A DNA stretch of 29,922 nt, taken from Fimenecus sp963624605 (GTDB lineage Bacteria; Bacillota; Clostridia; Oscillospirales; Acutalibacteraceae). The stretch covers positions 1 to 29,922 of the forward strand of contig CAVFQD010000016.1 of NCBI GenBank assembly GCA_963624605.1, read 5' to 3'. The notes beneath the pieces are model-generated. The model saw nothing but the letters and a program-made list of their open reading frames with translations. It did not search any database and was not told the origin of the DNA. This document shows positions 7,633 to 13,827 of the stretch, piece by piece (position 1 is the stretch's first letter; every line of letters begins with the position of its first letter). The position numbers and the translations under genes are program-made.

Positions 7633-7677
7633 AAAAGAAACGACAATTTTCAGCAGAAGATTGTCGTTTCTTTTTGT
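7632..7677 (+). terminator. Terminator of tRNA-Leu
   Basis: The arms AAAAAGAAACGACAA (7632-7646) and TTGTCGTTTCTTTTT (7661-7675) are perfect 15-bp inverted copies around a 14-base loop. The right arm ends in five T. The hairpin starts immediately after the CCA end. Confidence 0.85.
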
Positions 7678-7786
7678 TCTTTTCACTTTTCTCTTCTCAT
7701 TTTTCTTTTTTCTCTCGGCTTGTCATTTCCGGACAAAAGATAAGGGAGAAAAGATAAAAGAAAAGGCGGCTTTGCTAAAGACCGAA

Positions 7787-7824
7787 ACAAACCCCGTGCA
7801 AAACAATTTTGCAACGGGGTTTGT
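7787..7824 (-). terminator. Terminator of the GPH transporter gene
   Basis: ACAAACCCCGT (7787-7797) pairs with ACGGGGTTTGT (7814-7824), and TGCAAAA/TTTTGCA extends the pairing inside. Read on the minus strand it follows the transporter stop codon by about 20 bases and ends in a T-rich tract. It may also act in the other direction as backup for the tRNA terminator. Confidence 0.75.
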
Positions 7825-7844
7825 CTGAATTGATATTGAATTTA

Positions 7845-9395
7845 TCAGTCTTTATTTGCGCGTCTTTCGATAAGCTCATCAAGAATTCTTGTGTGCTCTT
7901 CATCTGTGAGCGGATACTTGATTGTGGGAATAGCGGAAAGAAGCATACCGATTGCCGGCGGAATTGAGATAAGAAGGAACATCGCCATAGCATACTTACC
8001 GTCATTAGCCTCAAAGAAATGATATTCGCCGTTTGCCAAACCGAGATTGAGTTCCTCAATGTATTTATCGGTATAATTGACTGCCGCATAAATGAAGCCT
8101 GAAATAAGCGAGGAAACGCCCATTGAAAGCTTTGTGATGAACGACTGACCGGAGAAGAATACGCCGTCGGTACGAACGCCGTTCTTATACTCCTCATAGT
8201 CAACACAGTCTGCAATCATAATTGACTGAAGAATGTTGATTGAGCCCATAGCCCATGAAGCCGCAAACATCATAACAGCCATAAAGAGTACATAACCCAT
8301 GATCTTCATAAGATTACCGCCTGCCAATTTGTAAACGGCAAATATCAATGCAAAGGGAACTGCGCCTGCGATTGAGTAGAAGTTATAAAGCTGCTTTTTG
8401 CCGTGTTTTGCAATAAGCTTGGGCGTAACGGCAGTACCGATAATCATACCGCCGAGAAGACCGAGAGCCATAACAAGGAGCTGAACGATTTTTTCAATCT
8501 GAAGCTTGCCGTCAATCATAAGGTTAGCAAGGTTGTTGTCGAAGAAATAGTACATAACAAGTGTTAAGCCGACAACGGAAAGAAGCTGAATCGGGCTTCT
8601 TAAAATACCGGAAAGAAGAATTCTTCTGAACGGGTCGTTTGAAGCCATAATCTTAAAGTTTTCTTTAAGGGTATACTTCTTTTCCGACTGCTTAACCTTC
8701 TCCTTAACGGAAAGTCCGGCAAACTGGAAGAGAACCGTTGCAAGAACCGTAAGGATTACAGCAATTATAATATAGGATTTTTTATCCGCATGGATAACAT
8801 CAAGTCCCTGCGACTGGAAGGTCGGAGAAAGAGCCTTGCCTGCAAAGGTAATCAGCATACCGATTGCGCCGACATTTGAAACGATACGGGCAAGCGAAAG
8901 AGCCTTTGCTCTGTCGTTTTCGTCATCCGTCATAAGAGACGTTACGCCCCAAAGCGGAATATCGCCGACAGTGTAGGACATACCCCAAAGGATGTAAATA
9001 AACGCAGCCCATGCAATAATCAACGCGTGAGCAGTTGACGATGTGTAGTCGGTATATGTTGCGTTACAGAATGTAAGAATTGTAATTATACCGACGGGAA
9101 TCGGAACAAACATAAGATAGGGCTTGCATTTACCCCATTTGCTTCGTGTATGGTCGACGATTGAGCCCATCATAAAGTCGTTGATTGCGTCCCAAATACG
9201 GGCAACGAAAAATATGGTGGAAATCGCCATTGCCGGCAGGAAAATAACCGACTGCCAGTAATACTGAAGTCCGCCGGAAATAATGTTGTAAATAATGTTT
9301 TGTCCCGCAAGACCTACCAAGTAACCCGTTAATTCCTTACCGGTATAGGTGTTGTGCTTGATAGCTCCGTTGGGAGATTGAGATTTTTTGCTCAT
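7845..9395 (-). CDS. GPH-family sugar:cation symporter (MelB-like MFS)
   Basis: This is an integral membrane protein of the glycoside-pentoside-hexuronide:cation symporter family, which imports sugars or glycosides with H+ or Na+. It is 516 residues with about 12 hydrophobic segments. The family signature RIWDAINDFMMGSIVDHTRS followed by KWGKCKPYL lies in the first quarter, matching RxWDAxNDPxMGxxxDxT..RWGKxRPYL of MelB relatives. An in-frame ATG 21 bases further upstream (9416) has no Shine-Dalgarno, whereas AGGAAGG sits correctly before the ATG at 9395, which I chose. The gene is monocistronic with its own promoter and terminator, and no glycosidase lies beside it, so the substrate cannot be inferred from context. 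Confidence 0.85.
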   Translation of the reverse strand: MSKKSQSPNGAIKHNTYTGKELTGYLVGLAGQNIIYNIISGGLQYYWQSVIFLPAMAISTIFFVARIWDAINDFMMGSIVDHTRSKWGKCKPYLMFVPIPVGIITILTFCNATYTDYTSSTAHALIIAWAAFIYILWGMSYTVGDIPLWGVTSLMTDDENDRAKALSLARIVSNVGAIGMLITFAGKALSPTFQSQGLDVIHADKKSYIIIAVILTVLATVLFQFAGLSVKEKVKQSEKKYTLKENFKIMASNDPFRRILLSGILRSPIQLLSVVGLTLVMYYFFDNNLANLMIDGKLQIEKIVQLLVMALGLLGGMIIGTAVTPKLIAKHGKKQLYNFYSIAGAVPFALIFAVYKLAGGNLMKIMGYVLFMAVMMFAASWAMGSINILQSIMIADCVDYEEYKNGVRTDGVFFSGQSFITKLSMGVSSLISGFIYAAVNYTDKYIEELNLGLANGEYHFFEANDGKYAMAMFLLISIPPAIGMLLSAIPTIKYPLTDEEHTRILDELIERRANKD

Positions 9396-9442
9396 CTTAA
9401 CCTTCCTTTTGTGCATATTTCTACGCTTAAAATTTTGAGAAA

Positions 9443-9471
9443 ATTATAGCATATATAAAATTTTATTTCAA
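9443..9471 (-). promoter_or_regulatory. Sigma-A promoter of the GPH transporter
   Basis: On the minus strand, TTGAAA (plus 9466-9471), a 17-base spacer, and TATAAT (plus 9443-9448) preceded by TGC as a partial extended -10. The predicted start is about 40 bases ahead of the ATG at 9395. Confidence 0.8.
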
Positions 9472-9565
9472 GGGTGCAAATATAATTAGGCATATTCAAC
9501 AAACAACCGAACGATAATTTATTGAAATTACCGATTGACTGTTGCAAAGCGTGTCTATAAAGGGA

Positions 9566-9602
9566 AAAACAAGGCAATCGAGAGCTTCGATTGCCTTGTT
9601 TT
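9566..9602 (-). terminator. Terminator of the dCMP deaminase gene
   Basis: AAAACAAGGCAATCGA (9566-9581) and TCGATTGCCTTGTTTT (9587-9602) are perfect 16-bp inverted arms with a 5-base loop. On the minus strand the hairpin ends in TTTTT, downstream of the deaminase gene. The symmetrical A/T flanks could also stop plus-strand transcription. Confidence 0.85.
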
Positions 9603-9678
9603 GATGTTTTATGGACTATGCCGCACAAATTAACCGACACAATCAAAATAATTTTCAATCCGTGCGAAGCACCCACAC

Positions 9679-9720
9679 CTCTTCACTCTTCACACTTCAC
9701 ACTTCACTCTTCACTCTTCA
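9679..9720. repeat. Six tandem heptanucleotide repeats (CWCTTCA)
   Basis: Six heptamers are in perfect phase: CTCTTCA, CTCTTCA, CACTTCA, CACTTCA, CTCTTCA, CTCTTCA, with a partial CTTCA after them. On the minus strand, which is transcribed here, they read TGAAGAG or TGAAGTG. The array begins eight bases downstream of the deaminase stop codon and lies between the gene and its terminator. The period of seven is incompatible with a reading frame extension. Confidence 0.9.
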
Positions 9721-9727
9721 CTTCACA

Positions 9728-10216
9728 TTAGTATCCCAGCACGCCTGTGAGGGATTCGTCGTCGTCAATCCATTTCTTTACATGGACAATTCTGTAATCG
9801 TCCTTGGTATCCCTGACAACAATGTGCTCGATACCCGAGTTTATAATCATCCTCTTACACATCGAGCAGCTGTTCGCGTTTTCGACATAATCCGTATCGT
9901 TACTTTCAAGTCCGACAAGATAAAGCGTGCCGCCGAGCATTTCATTTCTTGAAGCGCTGATAATTGCGTTTGCCTCTGCGTGTACGCTTCTGCAAAGCTC
10001 ATACCTTTCCCCTCTCGGAATTTTAAGCTCGTCTCTTATGCATCTGTTTATATCGCAGCAGTTTTTTCTGCCTCTCGGCGCACCGGAATAACCTGTCGAT
10101 ATTACCTGGTCGTTTGACACTATGACCGCTCCGTAATGGCGGCGCAGACAGGTGCTTCTGTGAGCGACAGCCTCCGCAAGGTCAAGGTAGTAATTTGTTT
10201 TATCTCTTCTTTCCAT
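9728..10216 (-). CDS. dCMP deaminase (ComEB family)
   Basis: This zinc enzyme deaminates dCMP to dUMP, feeding thymidylate synthesis in the cytosol. It is 162 residues. The motif H79-A-E81-A-N supplies a zinc ligand and the proton shuttle, and C117-S-M-C120 supplies the other two ligands; most relatives have a Pro before the first Cys where this one has Ser. YSGAPRG at 43-49 is typical of the dCMP deaminase branch. A GTG three codons upstream (10225) overlaps the Shine-Dalgarno GAGGTG, so the ATG at 10216, eight bases from that site, is the better start. The gene is divergent from trmB and followed by the heptad array and a terminator. A dCTP or other nucleotide deaminase activity is less likely. 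Confidence 0.85.
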   Translation of the reverse strand: MERRDKTNYYLDLAEAVAHRSTCLRRHYGAVIVSNDQVISTGYSGAPRGRKNCCDINRCIRDELKIPRGERYELCRSVHAEANAIISASRNEMLGGTLYLVGLESNDTDYVENANSCSMCKRMIINSGIEHIVVRDTKDDYRIVHVKKWIDDDESLTGVLGY

Positions 10217-10249
10217 AAAGTTCACACCTCAAAGTAATATTATATAAAA

Positions 10250-10278
10250 ATGATAACACAAACCGCAAATTTGTTCAA
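10250..10278 (-). promoter_or_regulatory. Promoter of the dCMP deaminase gene
   Basis: On the minus strand, TTGAAC (plus 10273-10278), a 17-base spacer, and TATCAT (plus 10250-10255), placing the start about 30 bases before the ATG. It is back-to-back with the trmB promoter. Confidence 0.55.
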
Positions 10279-10311
10279 TATGCCAAATTAACCAAAAATA
10301 CAGTCTCACGA

Positions 10312-10346
10312 TTTACATTGCACAATCACGCAAAATATGATATTAT
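10312..10346 (+). promoter_or_regulatory. Promoter of trmB
   Basis: TTTACA (10312-10317) and TATGAT (10336-10341) are 18 bases apart, each matching the consensus at 5/6. An overlapping alternative is TTGCAC (10318-10323) with TATTAT (10341-10346) at 17 bases. Confidence 0.5.
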
Positions 10347-10361
10347 CTATTCGGTGATAAA

Positions 10362-11036
10362 ATGAGATTCAGAAAACTTAAAAACCTTGATACAAGACGG
10401 GATAATTGCAGCGAGCTGCGTATCCCCTATTCAATCCCCGATTTTGATTTAAGGAATATCGACAATGTCCGTGCGTATATCAACTTTTCGGAGTGTTTTG
10501 AGAACGACGCACCGCTTGTGCTTGAAATCGGCTGCGGCAAGGGTCAGTTCGCAACGGAATACGCCAAAAGGAATCCCGATAAGAACATAGTCGGAATAGA
10601 ATGTGTGCCCGGCGTGCTTGTTATAGCCTGCGAAAAGGCGAAAGAGGCAAAAGTAAGCAACCTGCGCTTTCTTGAAATGAAGGCGGAATATCTTCCAGTG
10701 TTCATCAAAGAAAAGAGCGTTTCGGAAATTTTTCTCAACTTCAGCACGCCTTTCCCGAAGGCAAGGCACGAAAAGCACAGGCTTACAAGCCCTGAATTCC
10801 TGAGCATTTATAAAAAGATACTTGTTCCCGGTGGGGTAATCACTCAAAAGACGGACAGCCTTGACTTCTTTGAATATTCTATAGAAAGCTTCAAAAACAA
10901 CGGCTTTGAGGTTACAAGCATAATCAAAGACCTGCACAACAGCGGCTTTGAGGGCAATATTGTTACGGAATACGAGCAAAAATTCGCACAGCAGGGTCTG
11001 CCCCTGTACAGGCTTGAAGCGAAACTTAAGGATTAA
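10362..11036 (+). CDS. trmB: tRNA (guanine-N7-)-methyltransferase TrmB
   Basis: It transfers a methyl group from SAM to N7 of G46 in the variable loop of tRNAs. It is 224 residues, a usual length. The SAM-binding motif EIGCGKGQF is at 55-63, the GIE acidic loop at 78-80, the PKARHEKHRLT segment at 132-142, and TEYEQKF at 202-208. The motif normally written (F/L)xDPWPK reads NFSTPFPK (126-133), with T129 and F131 in place of Asp and Trp. The Asp position is considered functionally important in E. coli TrmB; some Clostridia variants lack it as far as I recall. The start ATG follows GGTGATA, a 5'-shifted Shine-Dalgarno like that of the D-lactate dehydrogenase gene. A convergent terminator follows. 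Confidence 0.87.
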   Translation: MRFRKLKNLDTRRDNCSELRIPYSIPDFDLRNIDNVRAYINFSECFENDAPLVLEIGCGKGQFATEYAKRNPDKNIVGIECVPGVLVIACEKAKEAKVSNLRFLEMKAEYLPVFIKEKSVSEIFLNFSTPFPKARHEKHRLTSPEFLSIYKKILVPGGVITQKTDSLDFFEYSIESFKNNGFEVTSIIKDLHNSGFEGNIVTEYEQKFAQQGLPLYRLEAKLKD

Positions 11037-11059
11037 AATTTTATTTTGCAATACTATAA

Positions 11060-11097
11060 GAAAAAGTCGATTCCGTGTAGAATCGACTTTCTTTTTA
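11060..11097. terminator. Bidirectional terminator between trmB and the sugar transferase gene
   Basis: AAAGTCGATTC (11063-11073) and GAATCGACTTT (11080-11090) form a perfect 11-bp stem with a 6-base loop, flanked by an A-rich left side and CTTTTT on the right. The plus-strand T tract overlaps the stop codon (11095-11097) of the opposing gene. Confidence 0.88.
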
Positions 11098-12498
11098 TTC
11101 TTTCTTTTCTTCTTCCTGCTGTTTCAGGCTCTCCTGAGTGAAAAACTCAAACTCTTCGCCCTTGCAGAACGCCTCGGTGCTGTCCGCAGCCTTAAAGAAT
11201 ACCGTAAGGGTCTGGAAAATCAGCTTTATGTCGAGCCAAAGGCTGTATTTTTCTATATACATAAGGTCGAGCACCAATTTATCCTTGGGTGAGGTGTTAT
11301 ACTTGCCCGCAATCTGCGCATGGCCAGTAAGTCCTGCCTTAACCCTCAAACGGTAACTGAACTCGGAGAGCATATCTGTATACTGGTCGACATTTTCAAC
11401 CATCTCGGGTCTGGGTCCGACAATGCTCATTTCGCCTTTTAGGATATTTATAAGCTGCGGCAGCTCGTCAATTCTGAACTTACGCAAAAGCCTGCCAACC
11501 TTTGTAATACGGTCATCGTCGCTTGTGACGGAGCGATTGACGGCGTCCTTTTCTTTCATTGTTCTGAATTTATAGACATAAAAAATTTTACCGTTGAGCG
11601 TTGCCCTCTTCTGCTTGAAGAAAACACTGCCGCCGTCCTCTGCTTTAATAAGTATTGCGCATATAAGGAAAAGCGGGGAGAGCACAATAAGCCCGCAGAA
11701 CGAGCCGAAAATATCAAGCAGGCGCTTAAAGAATTTCTGCTCCTCGGTAAGCCCCTTGACCTGCGAAGCGTAAAGCGGCTTGTCATCCAAAATTGTTGTT
11801 CTGCCTCTTAACGCAACTATATCACACATTTCAAAATTATAATAAATATTCTTATTGTTCGCATAGCAATACTCGATTATCGTGGTACGGGAAGGCACCG
11901 GAACGTCATATACAAACACGGTGTCGCAACGGTTGATAATGTCGTACATATCCGGAGAAGTGAACAGTACCATATCGGTAATATTATACTGCTTTTTATA
12001 CTTCAATATCTTCGGAACAACATTGTTCAACGCATATTTTGACGTTGTGATAACGCAGCATTTCTCGGGAGAGTTTATTGTGAAATAAACATGATTTCCG
12101 AAATACGCAAATGCGATTATCATTATAAGCTGGAGCACATAAACGATAAGCAGTATATCCAAATCCTCAAGCTTAAAGGTCTGGTTGTTAGCTGAGTTCG
12201 TGTTCATGATGCACAACTGCAAATATGTGATAATGTCGGTAAAAAATGTTGCGAGGGAAAGCGAGCTGATTATCGGCTTGCTCTTATAAATGCCTATGCT
12301 GTATCCGCCGAAAATCGACATCGACGCAAGTCCCAAAACGGCAAAGGTGAACATTGTTACCGCAGCTGTTCTCGAAACATGAAGAAGCCATGCGTTGTTT
12401 ATTCCGAAAAGCAAGAAGAAAATTGCAAACAATATAAAAAACAGAGTAAACTTCAAAAGCATTACAATCATGCTTGTGAACTTTTTCAATCTATTCAT
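11095..12498 (-). CDS. Polyprenyl-phosphate sugar-1-phosphate transferase (exopolysaccharide priming enzyme)
   Basis: This membrane enzyme of the WcaJ/RfbP family transfers a sugar-1-phosphate from a nucleotide sugar to undecaprenyl phosphate, starting assembly of an exopolysaccharide, capsule or glycan chain. It is 467 residues. The N-terminal half has about four membrane segments within residues 10-135 and a short nucleotide-binding-like soluble region (about 140-235). Residues 257-450 form the bacterial sugar-transferase domain with its own membrane-associated helix (260-284), KQKRAT, YKFRTM (309-314), the RxDELPQL signature (342-349) and the VGPRPE motif (360-365). The tail is rich in Glu and Lys. 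The Shine-Dalgarno GGAG precedes ATG at 12498. No other polysaccharide genes are adjacent, so the donor sugar is unknown. Confidence 0.88.
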   Translation of the reverse strand: MNRLKKFTSMIVMLLKFTLFFILFAIFFLLFGINNAWLLHVSRTAAVTMFTFAVLGLASMSIFGGYSIGIYKSKPIISSLSLATFFTDIITYLQLCIMNTNSANNQTFKLEDLDILLIVYVLQLIMIIAFAYFGNHVYFTINSPEKCCVITTSKYALNNVVPKILKYKKQYNITDMVLFTSPDMYDIINRCDTVFVYDVPVPSRTTIIEYCYANNKNIYYNFEMCDIVALRGRTTILDDKPLYASQVKGLTEEQKFFKRLLDIFGSFCGLIVLSPLFLICAILIKAEDGGSVFFKQKRATLNGKIFYVYKFRTMKEKDAVNRSVTSDDDRITKVGRLLRKFRIDELPQLINILKGEMSIVGPRPEMVENVDQYTDMLSEFSYRLRVKAGLTGHAQIAGKYNTSPKDKLVLDLMYIEKYSLWLDIKLIFQTLTVFFKAADSTEAFCKGEEFEFFTQESLKQQEEEKKE

Positions 12499-12538
12499 AA
12501 TACGCTCCGAAACATATTTATAAATTTACAGTGAGATA

Positions 12539-12576
12539 AATATACGCTATTTTTCGCCGATTGTCAACAAATAGCG
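12539..12576 (-). promoter_or_regulatory. Sigma-A promoter with flanking inverted repeat for the sugar transferase gene
   Basis: On the minus strand, TTGACA (plus 12562-12567), 17 bases, then TATATT (plus 12539-12544). Arms CGCTATTT (12545-12552) and AAATAGCG (12569-12576) form a perfect 8-bp inverted repeat. One arm abuts the -10 box, and the other lies beside the -35 on its upstream side. The repeat lies upstream of the transcription start, so it is a DNA operator candidate and not an RNA hairpin. Confidence 0.75.
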
Positions 12577-12610
12577 CAAAGTAAGCCCTGTAAAATCGGA
12601 CCCAAAGCCT

Positions 12611-12638
12611 AACATTTTACAGTAACGAGCCATATAAT
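12611..12638 (+). promoter_or_regulatory. Sigma-E-like promoter of cotJABC
   Basis: CATATAAT (12631-12638) resembles the sporulation sigma-E -10 element (CATANNNT). AACATTTTA (12611-12619) sits at a suitable distance as a loose -35. B. subtilis cotJ is transcribed by mother-cell sigma-E, which supports the reading. Confidence 0.4.
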
Positions 12639-12674
12639 AAAACGGGGAGCAAAAAACAACAAGGAGAGCTTACA

Positions 12675-12905
12675 TTGGATATAAAAGAAAAATGTAAAAT
12701 TACCGAAAATGACAGCTGTGAAATAAGTATTTGCAGCACAGATTCATATTACGGCACTTCGGTGCTGCCCGACACAGTCGTTACGGCAATGGCTTATGTG
12801 CCTTTTCAGACGGATACAACAATGTATAAGCCGGAAGCGGCGCTGAAATACGGAACGGCATTTTCCGACCTTAATAAACCGTTTTTAGGAGGTAAATGCA
12901 TATGA
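12675..12905 (+). CDS. cotJA: Spore coat-associated protein CotJA
   Basis: This small protein (76 residues) of the inner spore coat is expressed in the mother cell. The C-terminal half, with VVTAMAYVPFQ, YKPEAALKYGT and DLNKPFLGG, matches the CotJA family; the N-terminus is variable and Cys-containing. The start is TTG, six bases after a good Shine-Dalgarno (AAGGAGAG, 12661-12668), and no ATG is better placed. It is first in a three-gene operon and overlaps cotJB by ATGA. CotJA and CotJC are known to depend on each other for assembly in Bacillus. Confidence 0.88.
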   Translation: MDIKEKCKITENDSCEISICSTDSYYGTSVLPDTVVTAMAYVPFQTDTTMYKPEAALKYGTAFSDLNKPFLGGKCI

Positions 12906-13153
12906 GTAACAGAGAATCGGAGCTGCTTCGCCTTTCCTCGGTACAGTTTGCGGCGTGGGAGCTTCACATTTACCTTGACACCCATCCGGGTGACAAAGAG
13001 GCAAAAAAGAGATACAAGGAATACGCGGCAACTTATAAATCCATGCTCAAAGAATTCGAGGCTCAGTACGGACCTGTAACTCGGCCTGACGACGGCGAAG
13101 AATGGCTTAAAGACCCGTGGCCGTGGGATGTAACCAAGGAGTGTGATTGCTGA
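12902..13153 (+). CDS. cotJB: Spore coat protein CotJB
   Basis: It is 83 residues and mostly helical. It carries the CotJB pattern: LLR.LS..QFAAWEL..YLDTHP (about 8-31), a central helix ending Y, and the C-terminal YGP..(8 residues)..W.KDPWPWD. An ATG two codons upstream (12896) lies only two bases from AGGAGGT (12887-12893), whereas ATG 12902 is eight bases away and overlaps the cotJA stop as ATGA, so the shorter form is chosen. It is translationally coupled to both neighbours. The exact molecular role is unknown; it is a structural coat component. Confidence 0.88.
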   Translation: MSNRESELLRLSSVQFAAWELHIYLDTHPGDKEAKKRYKEYAATYKSMLKEFEAQYGPVTRPDDGEEWLKDPWPWDVTKECDC

Positions 13154-13761
13154 TGTTTCAATATGAGAAAAAATTACAGTATCCCGTAAATATCAAAAAC
13201 CCCAACCCAAAATATGCGCAAATCATAATCAGCCAATACGGAGGTCCCGACGGAGAATTAGGTGCGTCGCTTCGCTACCTTTCGCAAAGATTTGCGATGC
13301 CATATGCCGAGCTTAAAGGTTTGCTTACCGACATCGGCACGGAGGAATTGGGACATCTCGAAATGATAGGCGCAATCGTTTATCAGCTTACAAGGAACCT
13401 TTCCATCGACGAAATCAAGAAAAGCGGATTTGACAAATACTTTGTCGACCATACTACGGGCGTTTATCCCGTTGCGGCAAGCGGCGCTCCGTTTACGGCG
13501 TCGTATATACAGTCAAACGGCGATGTTATAACGGATTTGCACGAGGATTTGGCAGCAGAGCAAAAGGCAAGAACGACATACGACAACATTCTGCGCCTTG
13601 TCGACGACCCCGATGTCAGAGAGCCCATAAAATTCCTGCGTGAAAGAGAGATAGTGCACTATCAGCGCTTCGGCGAGGGCTTGAGGCTTGCTACGGATAA
13701 GCTCAACGAAAAGAATTTCTACGCTTTCAACCCGAGTTTTGACAAGAAATGTAACGGATAA
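13153..13761 (+). CDS. cotJC: Spore coat manganese catalase CotJC
   Basis: This is a dimanganese catalase-like coat protein that disproportionates hydrogen peroxide, giving 202 residues with the start chosen. It has a four-helix ferritin-like fold. The ligands follow the manganese-catalase spacing: E35, E65, H68, E136 and H169 (in ELGAS, EELGHLE, AAEQKAR and EREIVHYQRF). A TTG two codons upstream (13147) is closer to AAGGAG, but ATG 13153 gives the standard family N-terminus (M-x-x-YEKKLQYPV) and a TGATG overlap with the cotJB stop. It is last in the operon and followed by a terminator. All metal ligands are present, so activity is expected. Confidence 0.93.
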   Translation: MFQYEKKLQYPVNIKNPNPKYAQIIISQYGGPDGELGASLRYLSQRFAMPYAELKGLLTDIGTEELGHLEMIGAIVYQLTRNLSIDEIKKSGFDKYFVDHTTGVYPVAASGAPFTASYIQSNGDVITDLHEDLAAEQKARTTYDNILRLVDDPDVREPIKFLREREIVHYQRFGEGLRLATDKLNEKNFYAFNPSFDKKCNG

Positions 13762-13780
13762 TTTGTTATCCAACAGCATA

Positions 13781-13811
13781 AAAGGCCGCTCATTAACAGA
13801 GCGGTCTTTTC
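13781..13811. terminator. Bidirectional terminator between cotJC and the transketolase operon
   Basis: AAAGGCCGCTC and GAGCGGTCTTT pair with one G-U around a short loop, ending in TTTT on the plus strand and in TTTTATG on the minus strand. It closes both the cotJ operon and the long leftward operon, whose last stop codon is at 13828. Confidence 0.8.
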
Positions 13812-13827
13812 ATTTGCGGTTGATTTT

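Noticed and set aside
7439..7743. Short ORFs covering the tRNA-Leu gene on both strands
   Set aside because: They run through the tRNA cloverleaf and its terminator, so they are not protein genes.
9396..9416. Seven-residue N-terminal extension of the GPH transporter (ATG at 9416)
   Set aside because: No ribosome site precedes it, whereas AGGAAGG is properly spaced for the ATG at 9395.
9679..9720. Possible CRISPR-like array
   Set aside because: The unit is only seven bases with no spacers and no cas genes; it is a simple tandem repeat.
10449..11051. 200-codon open frame antisense to trmB
   Set aside because: It mirrors trmB, whose SAM and RNA motifs are clear; no ribosome site precedes it and its translation resembles no protein.
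12545..12576. RNA attenuator hairpin of the sugar transferase gene
   Set aside because: The repeat lies upstream of the predicted transcription start, so it would not be transcribed.
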